In this document: in pieces, positions 1-7,698 of the stretch | How positions within the stretch are numbered: position 1 is the first letter of the stretch | Layout: every line of letters begins with the position of its first letter | Assembly (NCBI RefSeq): GCF_024198175.1 | Contig: NZ_JAJVKV010000015.1 | Span: 174,383 to 238,382 of the forward strand | From: Pyxidicoccus xibeiensis | GTDB lineage: Bacteria > Myxococcota > Myxococcia > Myxococcales > Myxococcaceae | Length of the DNA: 64,000 nucleotides | Direction: 5' to 3' | Position numbers and translations under genes: made by a program | Notes under the pieces: generated by a model | The model's database searches: none | What the model saw: the letters and a program-made list of their open reading frames with translations, nothing else | Told to the model about the DNA's origin: nothing

Positions 1-1865
1 CGGGGCCGGCCTCCCTCACGGAGAAAGAGCCCAACGAGCGGCCGGACCAGGCGCTCGAAGTCACCCGCGACAGCACGGTGACGGCGGAGCTGACGGCGCA
101 GCCGAACAAGGCGGACGAGGACTGGTACCGGCTGGCGCCCCCCGCCGCGCGCGTGGCGGACGTCACCGTGTCCGGGCTGCCCGGGGGCGACATCACCCTG
201 GAGGTCTACGACCGCGACCGCAACCGGCTGGCGGGCATCAACAGCGAGGGCGAGGGCAAGCCGGAGCGCTTCCCCAACCTCTTCGTGGAGGGCGAGCGCT
301 GGGTGCGCGTGGTGCCCGCGCGCAAGGGCGTGGGCGGCGCCTACACCCTCGAGGTGAAGATGCGGGCGCCCAACGACGGCGAGGAGCGCGAGCCCAATGA
401 CCGGGCCGTGGACTCGGCGCCGCTGCCGCTGGGCCAGACGGCGACGGCCTTCCTGGGCCATGCCGGGGACGAGGACTGGTACCGCATCGAGCTGCCCGAG
501 CCGGCCGCGCCCTCGGGCACGCCTCCGGGCATGGGCATGGAGGGTGAGCCCACGACGCCCCCGCCCCCCACGCAGGAGGGCACCGCGCCGCCCGCGCAGG
601 GAACGGCCCCGCGGGAGGCAGCCCCCTCCCCCACCCCGGAAGGCACCTTCGCCGGGGGCGAGCCGCCGCCGCCCGCGCCGGCTCCCGAGGCCCAGCCCAC
701 GCCGCCCCCCGAGGGCGAGGGCGCGCCGGGTGAGGTCGGTGGCGCGGCGGCCGCGCAGGCCGTGCAGGCCCAGGCCCAGGACGCGGGGCCAGCGGCGCTG
801 CCGCCCGAGCCTCCGTCGGTGGCGTTGAAAATCGAGCTGTCGGGCGTGGAGGGCGTGCGGCCGGAGCTGTCCGTGCTGTCGGCGGCGGAGGCGCCGCTGT
901 TCACCCTGCGGGGCAAGGAGGCCGAGGCGCTGTCGCTGCGCAACATCGGCGTGCGCGCCACGGACCGCGTCGTCTACGTGGTGGTGAAGGGCAGCTGGGT
1001 GGGCACGGGCAAGGAGGCCCGCCGCACCTTCAATGCCACCACGCCGTACACGCTCACCGTGTCGCAGGAGGAGGCGGGCGCCAACGCGGAGCTGGAGCCC
1101 AACGAAGAGCTCCACAAGGCCACGCCGCTGACGGCCGGCGGCTACCGCGAGGGCTTCCTGTCGCCCAAGGGTGAGCTGGACAACTTCGTGCTCCGCACGA
1201 CGGAGCCGGTGCTGGCCAAGGTGGAGCTGTCCGGCGTGGACCGGCTGGACCTGGTGCTCTCCATGGTGGAGCCGCCCCAGGGCGACGGGGAGAAGGAGAC
1301 GGTGCTCCTGCGCGCCAACGAGGGCGCGGTGAAGGAGCCCGAGCGCCTCAACAACGTGGCGTGCAGCGGCAGCTGCTGGTTCCGGGTGGAGGGCGCGTCA
1401 CGCAAGGTGGACGGCAAGTGGGTGAAGGACTTCGAGAACGCGGAGCAGCCCTACCGCATCACCGTCACCACGGTGCCGGACAACGGCGGCGAGGAGCGCG
1501 AGCCCAACAACACCGCCGAGCGCGGGCAGGACCTGACGCCCGGCAAGGCGGTGCGCGGCACGGTGTTCCCGGTGAAGGACACGGACTTCTACCGGCTGGA
1601 CCTGTCCGACAGGCCGGTGCGCACGTCCATCCGGGCCTCGCTGCTGGGCATCCTCAAGGTGGACGTGGGGCTGTACCTGCACCGGGTGCAGCCGGACGGG
1701 AAGCTGTCGCTCGTGCAGACGGCTGACCGTGCCAAGGGCGACCAGCCGGAGAGCATCCGCTACAGCGCCGAGCCGGGCGTCTACGTCTTCGAGGTCCGCG
1801 ACGCGAAGAACCGCGAGGCCAACTTCCAGGACGCCTATCAACTCACCGTCGAAGAGGGGGAGTAG
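1..1865 (+). CDS. Secreted repeat protein with PPC-like domains, 5' end missing
   Basis: The reading frame is already open at base 3, so the gene starts before the window and this is its C-terminal part (about 620 codons). At least four repeats carry the pattern E-P-N-[DE] followed about 30 residues later by D-x-D-[WF]-Y-R-L, which is typical of bacterial pre-peptidase C-terminal (PPC-like) beta-sandwich domains on exported proteins. A Pro/Ala/Glu/Gln-rich linker of about 100 residues (bases 510-810) separates two repeats. The frame ends at TAG 1863-1865, just before the tRNA promoter. An extracellular or periplasmic binding or structural role is inferred. No catalytic domain is visible in this part. 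Confidence 0.75.
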   Translation, partial: GPASLTEKEPNERPDQALEVTRDSTVTAELTAQPNKADEDWYRLAPPAARVADVTVSGLPGGDITLEVYDRDRNRLAGINSEGEGKPERFPNLFVEGERWVRVVPARKGVGGAYTLEVKMRAPNDGEEREPNDRAVDSAPLPLGQTATAFLGHAGDEDWYRIELPEPAAPSGTPPGMGMEGEPTTPPPPTQEGTAPPAQGTAPREAAPSPTPEGTFAGGEPPPPAPAPEAQPTPPPEGEGAPGEVGGAAAAQAVQAQAQDAGPAALPPEPPSVALKIELSGVEGVRPELSVLSAAEAPLFTLRGKEAEALSLRNIGVRATDRVVYVVVKGSWVGTGKEARRTFNATTPYTLTVSQEEAGANAELEPNEELHKATPLTAGGYREGFLSPKGELDNFVLRTTEPVLAKVELSGVDRLDLVLSMVEPPQGDGEKETVLLRANEGAVKEPERLNNVACSGSCWFRVEGASRKVDGKWVKDFENAEQPYRITVTTVPDNGGEEREPNNTAERGQDLTPGKAVRGTVFPVKDTDFYRLDLSDRPVRTSIRASLLGILKVDVGLYLHRVQPDGKLSLVQTADRAKGDQPESIRYSAEPGVYVFEVRDAKNREANFQDAYQLTVEEGE

Positions 1866-1879
1866 CCCGACACTTCCCG

Positions 1880-1908
1880 TTGACAAGGCGCGGGCCGGCC
1901 CCTACTTT
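1880..1908 (+). promoter_or_regulatory. Sigma-70-type promoter of tRNA-Gly
   Basis: TTGACA at 1880-1885 and TACTTT at 1903-1908 are separated by exactly 17 bp. The -10 box lies 16 bp before the mature tRNA 5' end. This is the clearest housekeeping promoter in the window and is outside the island, so insertion left it intact. Confidence 0.8.
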
Positions 1909-1924
1909 GGCTCTCGCTTCGCCT

Positions 1925-1997
1925 GCGGTGGTAGCTCAGTTGGTAGAGCACGAGCTTCCCAAGCTCGGGGTCGAGGGTTCGAATCCCTTCCGCCGCT
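1925..1997 (+). tRNA. tRNA-Gly (anticodon CCC)
   Basis: A complete cloverleaf can be folded. The acceptor stem GCGGTGG pairs with CCGCCGC (with one G-U), the D-arm is GCTC/GAGC, the anticodon stem CGAGC/GCTCG encloses loop TTCCCAA with anticodon CCC, and the T-arm is GAGGG-TTCGAAT-CCCTT. The discriminator base is T and the CCA end is not encoded. It reads GGG glycine codons. Its 3' half, from 1954, is repeated at 8558-8604, so this gene served as an integration site and its 3' end was rebuilt by the inserted element. Confidence 0.93.
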
Positions 1998-2000
1998 CAA
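1954..2000 (+). repeat. Island direct repeat, left copy (att site in tRNA 3' half)
   Basis: These 47 bp are identical to 8558-8604. They start in the 3' side of the tRNA anticodon stem and loop, run to the tRNA 3' end and three bases beyond (CAA). The base before the repeat (A versus C) and the base after it (A versus T) differ, so the limits are sharp. This is the usual crossover segment of tyrosine-recombinase elements that insert in tRNA genes. Confidence 0.88.
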
Positions 2001-2005
2001 ACCTG

Positions 2006-2049
2006 AAGGCCGGTGGTCCTGAACTCAGGGCCGCCGGCCTTCTTGTTTT
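2006..2049 (+). terminator. Intrinsic terminator of tRNA-Gly
   Basis: AAGGCCGG (2006-2013) pairs with CCGGCCTT (2034-2041); the inner bases also pair (GTCCTG with CAGGGC), and the stem is followed by the T-rich run TTCTTGTTTT. It lies 8 bases past the tRNA. A closely similar hairpin follows the right island repeat at 8610-8657. Confidence 0.8.
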
Positions 2050-2131
2050 CGGGCCTAGACGGCGCACAGAGAGGCCAGCTGCCAGACGCTCTCCCAGTTC
2101 GCTTGTTTTGCCTGGTACGCTGGCTCACTCG

Positions 2132-2581
2132 ATGAGTGGCGGAAGGCTCCTCTCCATCTGGCTTGGCCTCACACTGCTGCTGGGGTTGTGGACGTCGGGT
2201 TGTTCCTCTGCGGCGCACACAGCGGCGAGCTCGCACACGGCCCTTGCCCGGTCAGCCGTGCTGCAGTGCCAGCCCGGAGAGTCCACGGTGGTCTGCTGCA
2301 TCAAGAAGTTCCCAACGACGGCGGCGGAGAGTTGCGCCGCCACGGCCGTGGAAGTGGCAGAGGTCCTCGCTGGCCTCCAGGTTCTCGGCGAGACCGCGAG
2401 CGCGGTGACTGATGGTGCGCCGGAGGAGGATGAGGAGGATCCGGACGAAGGCTACCGGCAGCACTGCATCGACATGTACGTCCTCTGCGTCCATCGGAAA
2501 TGGACTGGCGACTGTCACGACTGCCTTCGCTACTGCCAGGGACAGAAGCAGTGGCCCTTCAACATCTGCACTAGGAGATGA
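2132..2581 (+). CDS. Cys-rich lipoprotein of the island
   Basis: This 149-residue protein starts with an Arg-containing hydrophobic leader and a lipobox-like TSGC, placing the lipidated Cys at residue 24. The middle holds Cys pairs (VVCCIKK) and an acidic stretch. The C-terminal 45 residues are dense in Cys and Trp (motifs CIDMYVLC, GDCHDCLRYC, WPFNIC). Its TGA lies three bases before the ATG of the DUSAM gene, so the two are almost certainly cotranslated. Longer upstream starts are open but would put residues before the signal peptide. No enzyme family is recognised. The lipoprotein-plus-small-partner arrangement recalls myxobacterial outer-membrane-exchange toxins, but that is only a hypothesis. 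Confidence 0.65.
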   Translation: MSGGRLLSIWLGLTLLLGLWTSGCSSAAHTAASSHTALARSAVLQCQPGESTVVCCIKKFPTTAAESCAATAVEVAEVLAGLQVLGETASAVTDGAPEEDEEDPDEGYRQHCIDMYVLCVHRKWTGDCHDCLRYCQGQKQWPFNICTRR

Positions 2582-2584
2582 GCC

Positions 2585-2950
2585 ATGCGCCCGGAGGACC
2601 ATGACTGGCATCACGTCCAGGAACTGGCCAGCCGCCTTCAGCAGGAGGCGCGCTCGGACCTCACGGGTGGAGAACGCGAGCTGCTCCTGCGAGTTGCTCG
2701 GGAGGTCGCCATCGGTGACGCGGAAGCGACGCTGGGAACGCCCACGGGCGTCGTGGACCTTGCCATTGAAGTGAGCGCCAGGATCCGAGAAGGCTCCCGG
2801 AGGCTGTCTCAGGCACTGGTCAGGGCCCACCGCCTATTAGATGCAGGTGACACTGCGGGCGCGAGAAAGGTGCTCCAGGGAGTACTCGACGTCGAGGTGG
2901 TTCCCCTGTACCGCGACCACGCGCAGGCGGAACTCGACGAGCTCGGGTAA
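2585..2950 (+). CDS. DUSAM domain-containing protein (TIGR02267 / DUF2379)
   Basis: This 121-residue protein is soluble, alpha-helical and has no signal peptide. It carries the pattern of the DUSAM family, a paralogous group first noted in Stigmatella and Myxococcus: DW-x3-V-x-[EA]-L near the start, L-R-V-A-R-E-V-A-I in the middle, then IREGSRRLSQALVRAHRL-x-DAGD-x2-GA and VEVVPLYRDHAQAEL at the end. DUSAM function is unknown. The ATG follows the lipoprotein stop by three bases, with AGGAGATGAGCC giving an overlapping ribosome site. Being encoded as the cytoplasmic partner of a lipoprotein, an immunity or chaperone role is possible but unproven. Confidence 0.8.
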   Translation: MRPEDHDWHHVQELASRLQQEARSDLTGGERELLLRVAREVAIGDAEATLGTPTGVVDLAIEVSARIREGSRRLSQALVRAHRLLDAGDTAGARKVLQGVLDVEVVPLYRDHAQAELDELG

Positions 2951-3126
2951 AAGCCGCTGCCACACAGGCGACTGTCACTCCAAGGGCTCGTCCTCATCGT
3001 GCACTTCGACTGGCTGCTCATCATCAGCAGCCGGCTCTACCAAGACTCGATTGATCCTCTCTGCCAACGTGAGTGAGACAGTTCGTACCCGGCAGTTTAG
3101 TGTGCAGGGCGACCCAGGCAGGAACG

Positions 3127-3332
3127 ATGAGCGCAGTGGTGGAAGAAGCTCGGGTCCGGGAGAGCGAGGTGGAGGAGAAGGCCAGGCGGCGAGGCTTCAC
3201 GGCGGAGTACAAGCTGCGAGTGCTGGCGGAGGCCCACCGCTGCACGAAGCCCGGTGAAGTGGGGGCGCTGCTGCGCCGCGAGGGGCTGTACTCGTCGCTG
3301 CTGAGCGCGTGGCGGCGCCAGCGCGATGCGGG
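3127..3332 (+). pseudogene. IS3-family orfA, truncated
   Basis: The N-terminal about 69 residues match the HTH protein OrfA of IS3-type elements: an R-R-x-FTAEYKLRVLAEA helix, then GEVGALLRREGLYSSLLSAWRRQRDAG. OrfA normally continues for another 30-40 residues and is followed by the OrfB integrase. Here the frame breaks into unrelated sequence exactly where an IS21-like terminus begins (3333), and no orfB follows. The gene is a remnant cut by a later insertion. Confidence 0.7.
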
Positions 3333-3446
3333 TGTCAGGCGACAGGAATTTCTGACCCCCTTACGTCACTAAAACTGACCCCCTCCCCAGCGCCCGGTTG
3401 GACTGCTCGGTGATGCTACGTCGTTTCCCTGCGTGCGTCCGCCGGA

Positions 3447-3480
3447 GCGCGCCCTCGCTGCTTCTCAAGCGAGGGCGCGC
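3447..3480. terminator. Strong GC hairpin inside the IS21 remnant
   Basis: A perfect 13-bp stem (GCGCGCCCTCGCT, 3447-3459, pairing with 3468-3480) encloses an 8-base loop. There is no T-run, so termination is possible but not certain. It lies just past the istA remnant stop on the minus strand. Confidence 0.4.
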
Positions 3481-3516
3481 GGAGGCCACGTCCGAGGCAC
3501 GGAGCTCGTGCTCGGC

Positions 3517-3845
3517 TCAGTCGTCGTTGCCAGGCGGCGCGCTGCGGCCCAAGAGCCCCGCCTTGCGCTTCTGGCGTAGCCGCGTCCCAGTCCTGGCAGA
3601 ACTGCACCCACGCCGGGTGGAAACGCACGGTGCCCGCTTGCCGGTTGTTCTCGTCAACCAGCGGCCTGACGTTGTCCGAGAGCACCTCCAGCGGCACGCC
3701 GCCGAAGTGCACGAAGGCCGCGGCCACGCCCTCGCGCCAGTCGTCCCCCCGCTGGTTGAGGAAGGCGCGCACGAAGAGGCGTCGCGAGAACGAGAGCACC
3801 GCCACCAGCAGGAAGACCTTCACGACCTGCCCGCCCAGCCGCACC
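3517..3845 (-). pseudogene. istA (IS21-family transposase) fragment
   Basis: On the minus strand the translation from 3845 downward gives the DDE integrase core of IstA: VAVLSFSRRLFVRAFLNQ, then QRGDDWREGVAAAFVHFGGVP, SDNVRPLV and TVRFHPAWVQFCQDW. These fit the family pattern of a second catalytic Asp in a D-N motif. Similarity is lost after the QDW motif at 3584; the remaining bases to a stop at 3517 look frameshifted. The N-terminal HTH half is missing because IS66 begins at 3846. Roughly 90 of about 400-500 residues survive. Confidence 0.7.
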
Positions 3846-3883
3846 GTAAGCATCCGGTCGTGCCCAGGTCGTCGCCATGAGCC

Positions 3884-4279
3884 ATGACGTGCACAGTGCG
3901 CGGCACGATGACGACCAGCACAGCAACGACGAGGGCGGAGCCGGCGTGGTTGGTAGCCGCACGGCAACCGAGGTGGACACCGGAGGTGGCCGCGGAGGTG
4001 GTGCGCGCGTGGAAGGCAGAAGGAGGGGCGCAGTCGGCGTTCATGCGCCGACATGGACTGCCGCGAGAGCGGCTGCGCTTCTGGACGCGGCGGCGCGACG
4101 GGAGTCCGGAGACGAAGCCCGCGCTGGGCTTCGTGCCGGTGGAGGTGGCGCCGGCCACGCCGCGCGAGGAGGCGGTGGTGGTGGAGGTGGGCGGGGTACG
4201 GGTGAGAGTGGACGGGGGCGCCAGCCAGGAGTTGGTGGAGCGGGTGCTGCGCGCGGTGAAGGGGGTGCAGGGATGCTGA
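3884..4279 (+). CDS. tnpA: IS66 TnpA (small HTH accessory protein)
   Basis: The protein has 131 residues from ATG 3884; an internal ATG at 3908 gives a 123-residue form and may be the true start. It contains the OrfA-type HTH of IS66 elements (RWTPEVAAEVVRAWKAEG, then FMRRHGLPRERLRFW) and a C-terminal EVGGVRVRVDGGAS-x-ELVERVLRAV segment typical of the family. It is required together with TnpB and TnpC for IS66 transposition. Its stop overlaps the tnpB start by seven bases (4273-4279), indicating translational coupling. Confidence 0.85.
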   Translation: MTCTVRGTMTTSTATTRAEPAWLVAARQPRWTPEVAAEVVRAWKAEGGAQSAFMRRHGLPRERLRFWTRRRDGSPETKPALGFVPVEVAPATPREEAVVVEVGGVRVRVDGGASQELVERVLRAVKGVQGC

Positions 4280-4617
4280 GGCTGCCGGAGGGGGTGCGAA
4301 TCTGGGTGGCGACGGCGCCGTGCGACATGCGCAAGCAGGCGGACGGGTTGAGCGCGTTGGTGGAGGGCAGCCTGGGGCAGGCGCCGAAGTCGGGGCACCT
4401 CTTCGTCTTCTTCTCGAGGCGCAAGGACTTCGTGCGGATTCTCTTCTGGGGCGCCAATGGGTACTGCACCGTCGCCAAGCGGCTGGAGGCGGGGCGGTTC
4501 CGGGTGCCGGTGCCCGTGGAGGGCCAGGCCACGGTGCACCTGGAGGCGCGGCAGTTGGCCGAGCTGCTGGCGCTGGTGGAGGCCGGGGGAAGGGCGGGAC
4601 GCAAGCCGGCGCACTGA
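4273..4617 (+). CDS. tnpB: IS66 TnpB (Orf2-family accessory protein)
   Basis: This 114-residue protein is near full length for the IS66 Orf2 family. Diagnostic segments are ATAPCDMRKQADGLSALVE, then HLFVFFSRRKDFVRILFW and GYCTVAKRLEAGRF. It starts inside the last codons of tnpA. Its biochemical role is not established, though it is needed for transposition of several IS66 members. Gene order and overlap match intact elements. Confidence 0.9.
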   Translation: MLRLPEGVRIWVATAPCDMRKQADGLSALVEGSLGQAPKSGHLFVFFSRRKDFVRILFWGANGYCTVAKRLEAGRFRVPVPVEGQATVHLEARQLAELLALVEAGGRAGRKPAH

Positions 4618-4665
4618 GTCTTCTGTTGCGCGCCCTACCTGAGGCATTGCATACGGGGGGCGCGC

Positions 4666-6348
4666 ATGACGACGCCCGAGACAGTCGCCGACGAGAGGGG
4701 CACCCTGGACGAGGAGCAGCAGCCGCCCGGGGAAGCGAAGGACTTGGAGGCGGTGCGCGCGTACATGCGGCAGCTGCTGGAAGCGGGGCGCGGCGAGGAG
4801 GCCATTGAGTTGCTGCTGGGGCTATTGGGCCAGCTGCGCGAGGCGCACTCGTCCACGGCGGTGCGGCTGAAGCACGCGCTGCGGCAGTTGTACGGGCGCA
4901 AGAGTGAGAAGGCACCGGCGGGCCAGCTGCAGTTGCTGCTGGAGTTGCTCACCCAGCCCGCGGCCGACGCGCCCGCGGCCGACTGCGCCGCGGCGGCCGG
5001 GCCCGCCAGCCACGAAGGGGACTCGGCGTCCTCATCCGCCCCGGAAGGCCAGGCGCCGAAGAAGCAGTCCCGGCGCCCGCCCCTGCGCGGCGCGAAGGCG
5101 TTGCCGGCGCACCTGGAGCGGCGCGAGGTGGTGCTGCAGCCTTCCGCCGAGGAGTGCACCTGCCCGGAGTGCGGCGAGCCGCGCAAGGCCTTTGGCGAGG
5201 AAGTCAGTCAGCGGCTGGAACTGGAGCCGGCGCGCTTCTACGTGCGGGTGGAGAAGCGGCCGAAGCTTTCGTGCTCGCGCTGCAAGGAGGGGGTGGCCAC
5301 CGCGCCCGCCAGCGAGGCGCCGCTGCCGGGGGCGCTGCCCGGCCCGGGCCTGCTGGCGCAACTGCTGGTGGGCAAGTACCGCGACGGGCTGCCCCTGTAC
5401 CGCCAGCAGGCCATTTTCGACCAGCGCTACGGCGTCAAGCTGCCCGCCTCCACCCTGGGCGACTGGGTGGCGGCCGCCAGCGACGTGCTGCCGCCGCTGG
5501 TGGCGCTGCTCAAGCGCCGCACCCTGGCCGACTGGCTGTTGCACACCGACGACACCGGCGTGCGCGTCCTCGACAAGGACGACGCGCGCGGCGTCAAGCG
5601 AGGCCACTTGTGGCCCTACGTCGGCCAGGGCGGCAACGTCTTCGTCGAGTACACCCCCGACTGGAGCGGCAAGGGCCCCCAGGCGGTGCTGGCCCACTTC
5701 CACGGCTACCTCGTCGTGGACGGCTACAAAGGCTACGAGGCCCTCTTCGGCCCCGCCTCCCCTCGCACCGAGGTGGGCTGCTGGATGCACGCACGGCGCG
5801 GTTTCGAGCGCGCCCACCAGGCCGGCGACTCGCGCGGCGGCACGGTGCTGGCCCTCGTCCAGAAACTCTACGCCGTCGAGCGCCAGGCCACCGAGGCGGC
5901 CCTCTGCCCCGAGGCGCGCCTGGGCCTGCGTTTGGAGAAGAGCGCCCCCGTCTACGCGGAGCTCTTCGAGCTGCTGGAGACCTGGGCCCCTCACGTGCCC
6001 CCGAAGACGCTGCTGGGCAAGGCCATCGGGTACGCGCGCAACCGCTACGTCCCCTTGGGCCGCTTCCTCGAGGACGGACGCGTGCCGGTAGACAACGGCG
6101 AAGTCGAGCGCCTCATCCGAATGATTGCTTTGGGAAGGAAGAACTGGCTTTTCCTCGGCAGCGATGAGGCCGGACGCCGGGCCGCGTCCGTCTACTCCCT
6201 CGTGCTCAGCTGCTACCGGCTGGGCAGGGACCCCTGGGCCTACTTCCGCGACGTGTTGCCCAAGCTCGGCGACACCCGCTTCCCGGCCTCCCGTCTCAAG
6301 GAACTCCTCCCCGAGGCGTGGGCTCAGCAGCAGGCTCAGCAGCGATAG
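4666..6348 (+). CDS. tnpC: IS66 TnpC transposase
   Basis: This 560-residue protein has the full IS66 transposase layout. An N-terminal coiled-coil region with a Leu-rich heptad pattern comes first (about 30-110). A zinc-finger region follows (CTCPECG and CSRCKEG, about 163-208), then the DDE domain. Visible catalytic-region motifs are HTDDTGVRVL (first Asp), VVDGYKGYEAL (second Asp) and DNGEVERLIR followed by ALGRKNWLFLGSDEAG (Glu region). The GLPLYRQ-x-IFDQ-x-YGV helix is also present. The C-terminus carries the IS66 C-terminal helix. The frame is intact, so the transposase may still be active. Confidence 0.92.
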   Translation: MTTPETVADERGTLDEEQQPPGEAKDLEAVRAYMRQLLEAGRGEEAIELLLGLLGQLREAHSSTAVRLKHALRQLYGRKSEKAPAGQLQLLLELLTQPAADAPAADCAAAAGPASHEGDSASSSAPEGQAPKKQSRRPPLRGAKALPAHLERREVVLQPSAEECTCPECGEPRKAFGEEVSQRLELEPARFYVRVEKRPKLSCSRCKEGVATAPASEAPLPGALPGPGLLAQLLVGKYRDGLPLYRQQAIFDQRYGVKLPASTLGDWVAAASDVLPPLVALLKRRTLADWLLHTDDTGVRVLDKDDARGVKRGHLWPYVGQGGNVFVEYTPDWSGKGPQAVLAHFHGYLVVDGYKGYEALFGPASPRTEVGCWMHARRGFERAHQAGDSRGGTVLALVQKLYAVERQATEAALCPEARLGLRLEKSAPVYAELFELLETWAPHVPPKTLLGKAIGYARNRYVPLGRFLEDGRVPVDNGEVERLIRMIALGRKNWLFLGSDEAGRRAASVYSLVLSCYRLGRDPWAYFRDVLPKLGDTRFPASRLKELLPEAWAQQQAQQR

Positions 6349-6430
6349 GCTCGTCGGCGCGCCGTCATTCACGCGCTCTACCTGCCACGCTCCTCGTCCG
6401 CCGGCACCCTGGGCTGGACCGGTCCCTTAC

Positions 6431-7152
6431 CCCGGAGATATCGTCCTGTTCTCCTGGGGTTCCCACCGGCTGCCTCTGGTCATGTGGGGGGCTCGTGGGA
6501 TGGAGGCCCAAGAGGAAGCCAAGGGGCGCGCGGGACGGAGGCGCAAGGCGACGGGCCGGAAGTCGCGGGAAGTGGCTCCTGAGCCCTCCGAGGTCTCCCA
6601 GGGTGAGCCACCGACGGAACCAGAACCGTCCATGCCTGCGGCCAGCGAACGCGGGGCTCAGCACGGGTAACGCGCTGACCACCAGGGCATAGCTGGCGGT
6701 ACCATGGAGCGCTTCGTGCCGCCCGAGAAGCCCCCGTCCGGGCGCGCGGCTCCTCGCGGCCGGAACTGCGCAGCGGGTGGCGGCGCCCATGTCCTACGCC
6801 GCCAACCTGCCTCGCGTGCAGCGGAGGCTTCTCGGAAACAGCACCGCAGCGAGCCGCGTAGACAGTCGGGGAGGCGCTGGCACGCTACATTCGTCGCAAT
6901 CCGGTGGAGGCCGAGGCGGAGGAGTTCCTGCCGTCATCACCGCGTACCGTGTACGCCACCGCGTCCTGCCTGCTCTCGCCCCCAGGGCGTCGTCAGCTCC
7001 GCACGTCAGCCGAGGCGACAACTTCCCTGACACAGGGGGGAGGCGGGCTGTCGGCACCGGGGCGTCGGTCGTGGGGTGGATTCGGGGACCGAGGCCCCGC
7101 GCTTCCCCGAGCCGTGCTACCTAGTGCCCCTGAAACGCTGGGAGGAGGAGCC
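6431..7152. other. Island stretch without a supported gene
   Basis: This 722-bp segment lies between the IS66 right end and the next gene. Its longest plausible frame (6481-6670, plus strand, 62 codons, Arg/Glu/Pro-rich) has no recognisable domain or good ribosome site. The remainder shows only short overlapping frames on both strands. It is most likely decayed element DNA. A GGAGGAGGAG ribosome site at its end belongs to the gene at 7153. Confidence 0.5.
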
Positions 7153-7515
7153 ATGCCGGGAGCACGAGGGAAGACCGAGAGCTGGACGATTCATTGTTGC
7201 ACGCCGTTTGACTTTGGCTGGGAGTTCGCCAGCCCGGTTCCGGCCAAGGACGAGCGCCTGTACCAGCTCCTGGCCGCCGCCGCCGAGAACCAGGGGAGTT
7301 GGAACTCCTGGGATGGGGACTTCGTCCAGGAGCCTCGCTATCTGGTCTGGGTCGGGGGCGAGCAAGCGCTGAGGCATGGGTACATCTGGAAGCAGTCCAA
7401 CAACGGGACCACGTACATCGCCACCAGGGATTCCCTGAGCAGGTCGGTCCCGAGTGCGTCCTCCTTCGTGTTGGACGAGGTCACCGTCTACATCCGGGCG
7501 CCGGAGGGGGACTGA
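7153..7515 (+). CDS. Island protein of unknown function
   Basis: This 120-residue protein is soluble, aromatic-rich (WTIHCC, FDFGWEF, GSWNSWDGDF) and has no signal peptide or membrane segment. The ATG at 7153 is chosen because GGAGGAGGAG precedes it at ideal spacing and because upstream codons look non-coding. No family is recognised. The mix of Trp and Gly with a predicted beta-rich body could suit a small binding or immunity-type protein, but nothing in the sequence settles this. It stands alone, 168 bp before the next gene. Confidence 0.5.
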   Translation: MPGARGKTESWTIHCCTPFDFGWEFASPVPAKDERLYQLLAAAAENQGSWNSWDGDFVQEPRYLVWVGGEQALRHGYIWKQSNNGTTYIATRDSLSRSVPSASSFVLDEVTVYIRAPEGD

Positions 7516-7698
7516 CCGCGGGCGGCCGGGCCCAATAATTTTTCGTGCCAGACCCGGCTGGTAGCCTCAGTGGACACCCCCACGATCGAGGTGCCCGCCA
7601 AGATGTTTCGTCAAGCTGGACGGGACAGCCACATCACTTCCTAGAACACAGCGGGACCACTGCATCCCCGCCCTGGAGGCGGGTTGCCGCTGGCGTGT

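Larger units (their letters stand above)
3333..3845. mobile_element. IS21-family fragment (one terminus plus part of istA)
   Basis: The left edge starts TGTCAGGCGACAG and contains two copies of CTGACCCCC (3352-3360 and 3375-3383), the multiple-repeat layout of IS21-type ends. The rest reads as part of istA on the minus strand. The fragment cuts the IS3 orfA on its left and is itself cut by the IS66 terminus at 3846. No istB is present, so the element is dead. Confidence 0.6.
3846..6430 (+). mobile_element. IS66-family insertion sequence, complete
   Basis: The element is 2585 bp, a normal IS66 size. Both ends begin GTAAG read inward: left GTAAGCATCCGGTCGTGCCC and, on the opposite strand at the right end, GTAAGGGACCGGTCCAGCCC, matching at 15 of 20 positions. 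It holds tnpA, tnpB and tnpC in the canonical order with no visible frameshift. The 8 bases outside each end differ (GCCGCACC versus CCCGGAGA), so there is no target duplication. This suggests a deletion or recombination after insertion. Confidence 0.85.

Noticed and set aside
5032..6372. Minus-strand frame inside tnpC
   Set aside because: It is antisense to an intact IS66 transposase with recognisable motifs; no domain is seen on the minus strand.
3838..6438. IS66 8-bp target duplication
   Set aside because: GCCGCACC and CCCGGAGA do not match, so no duplication is claimed.
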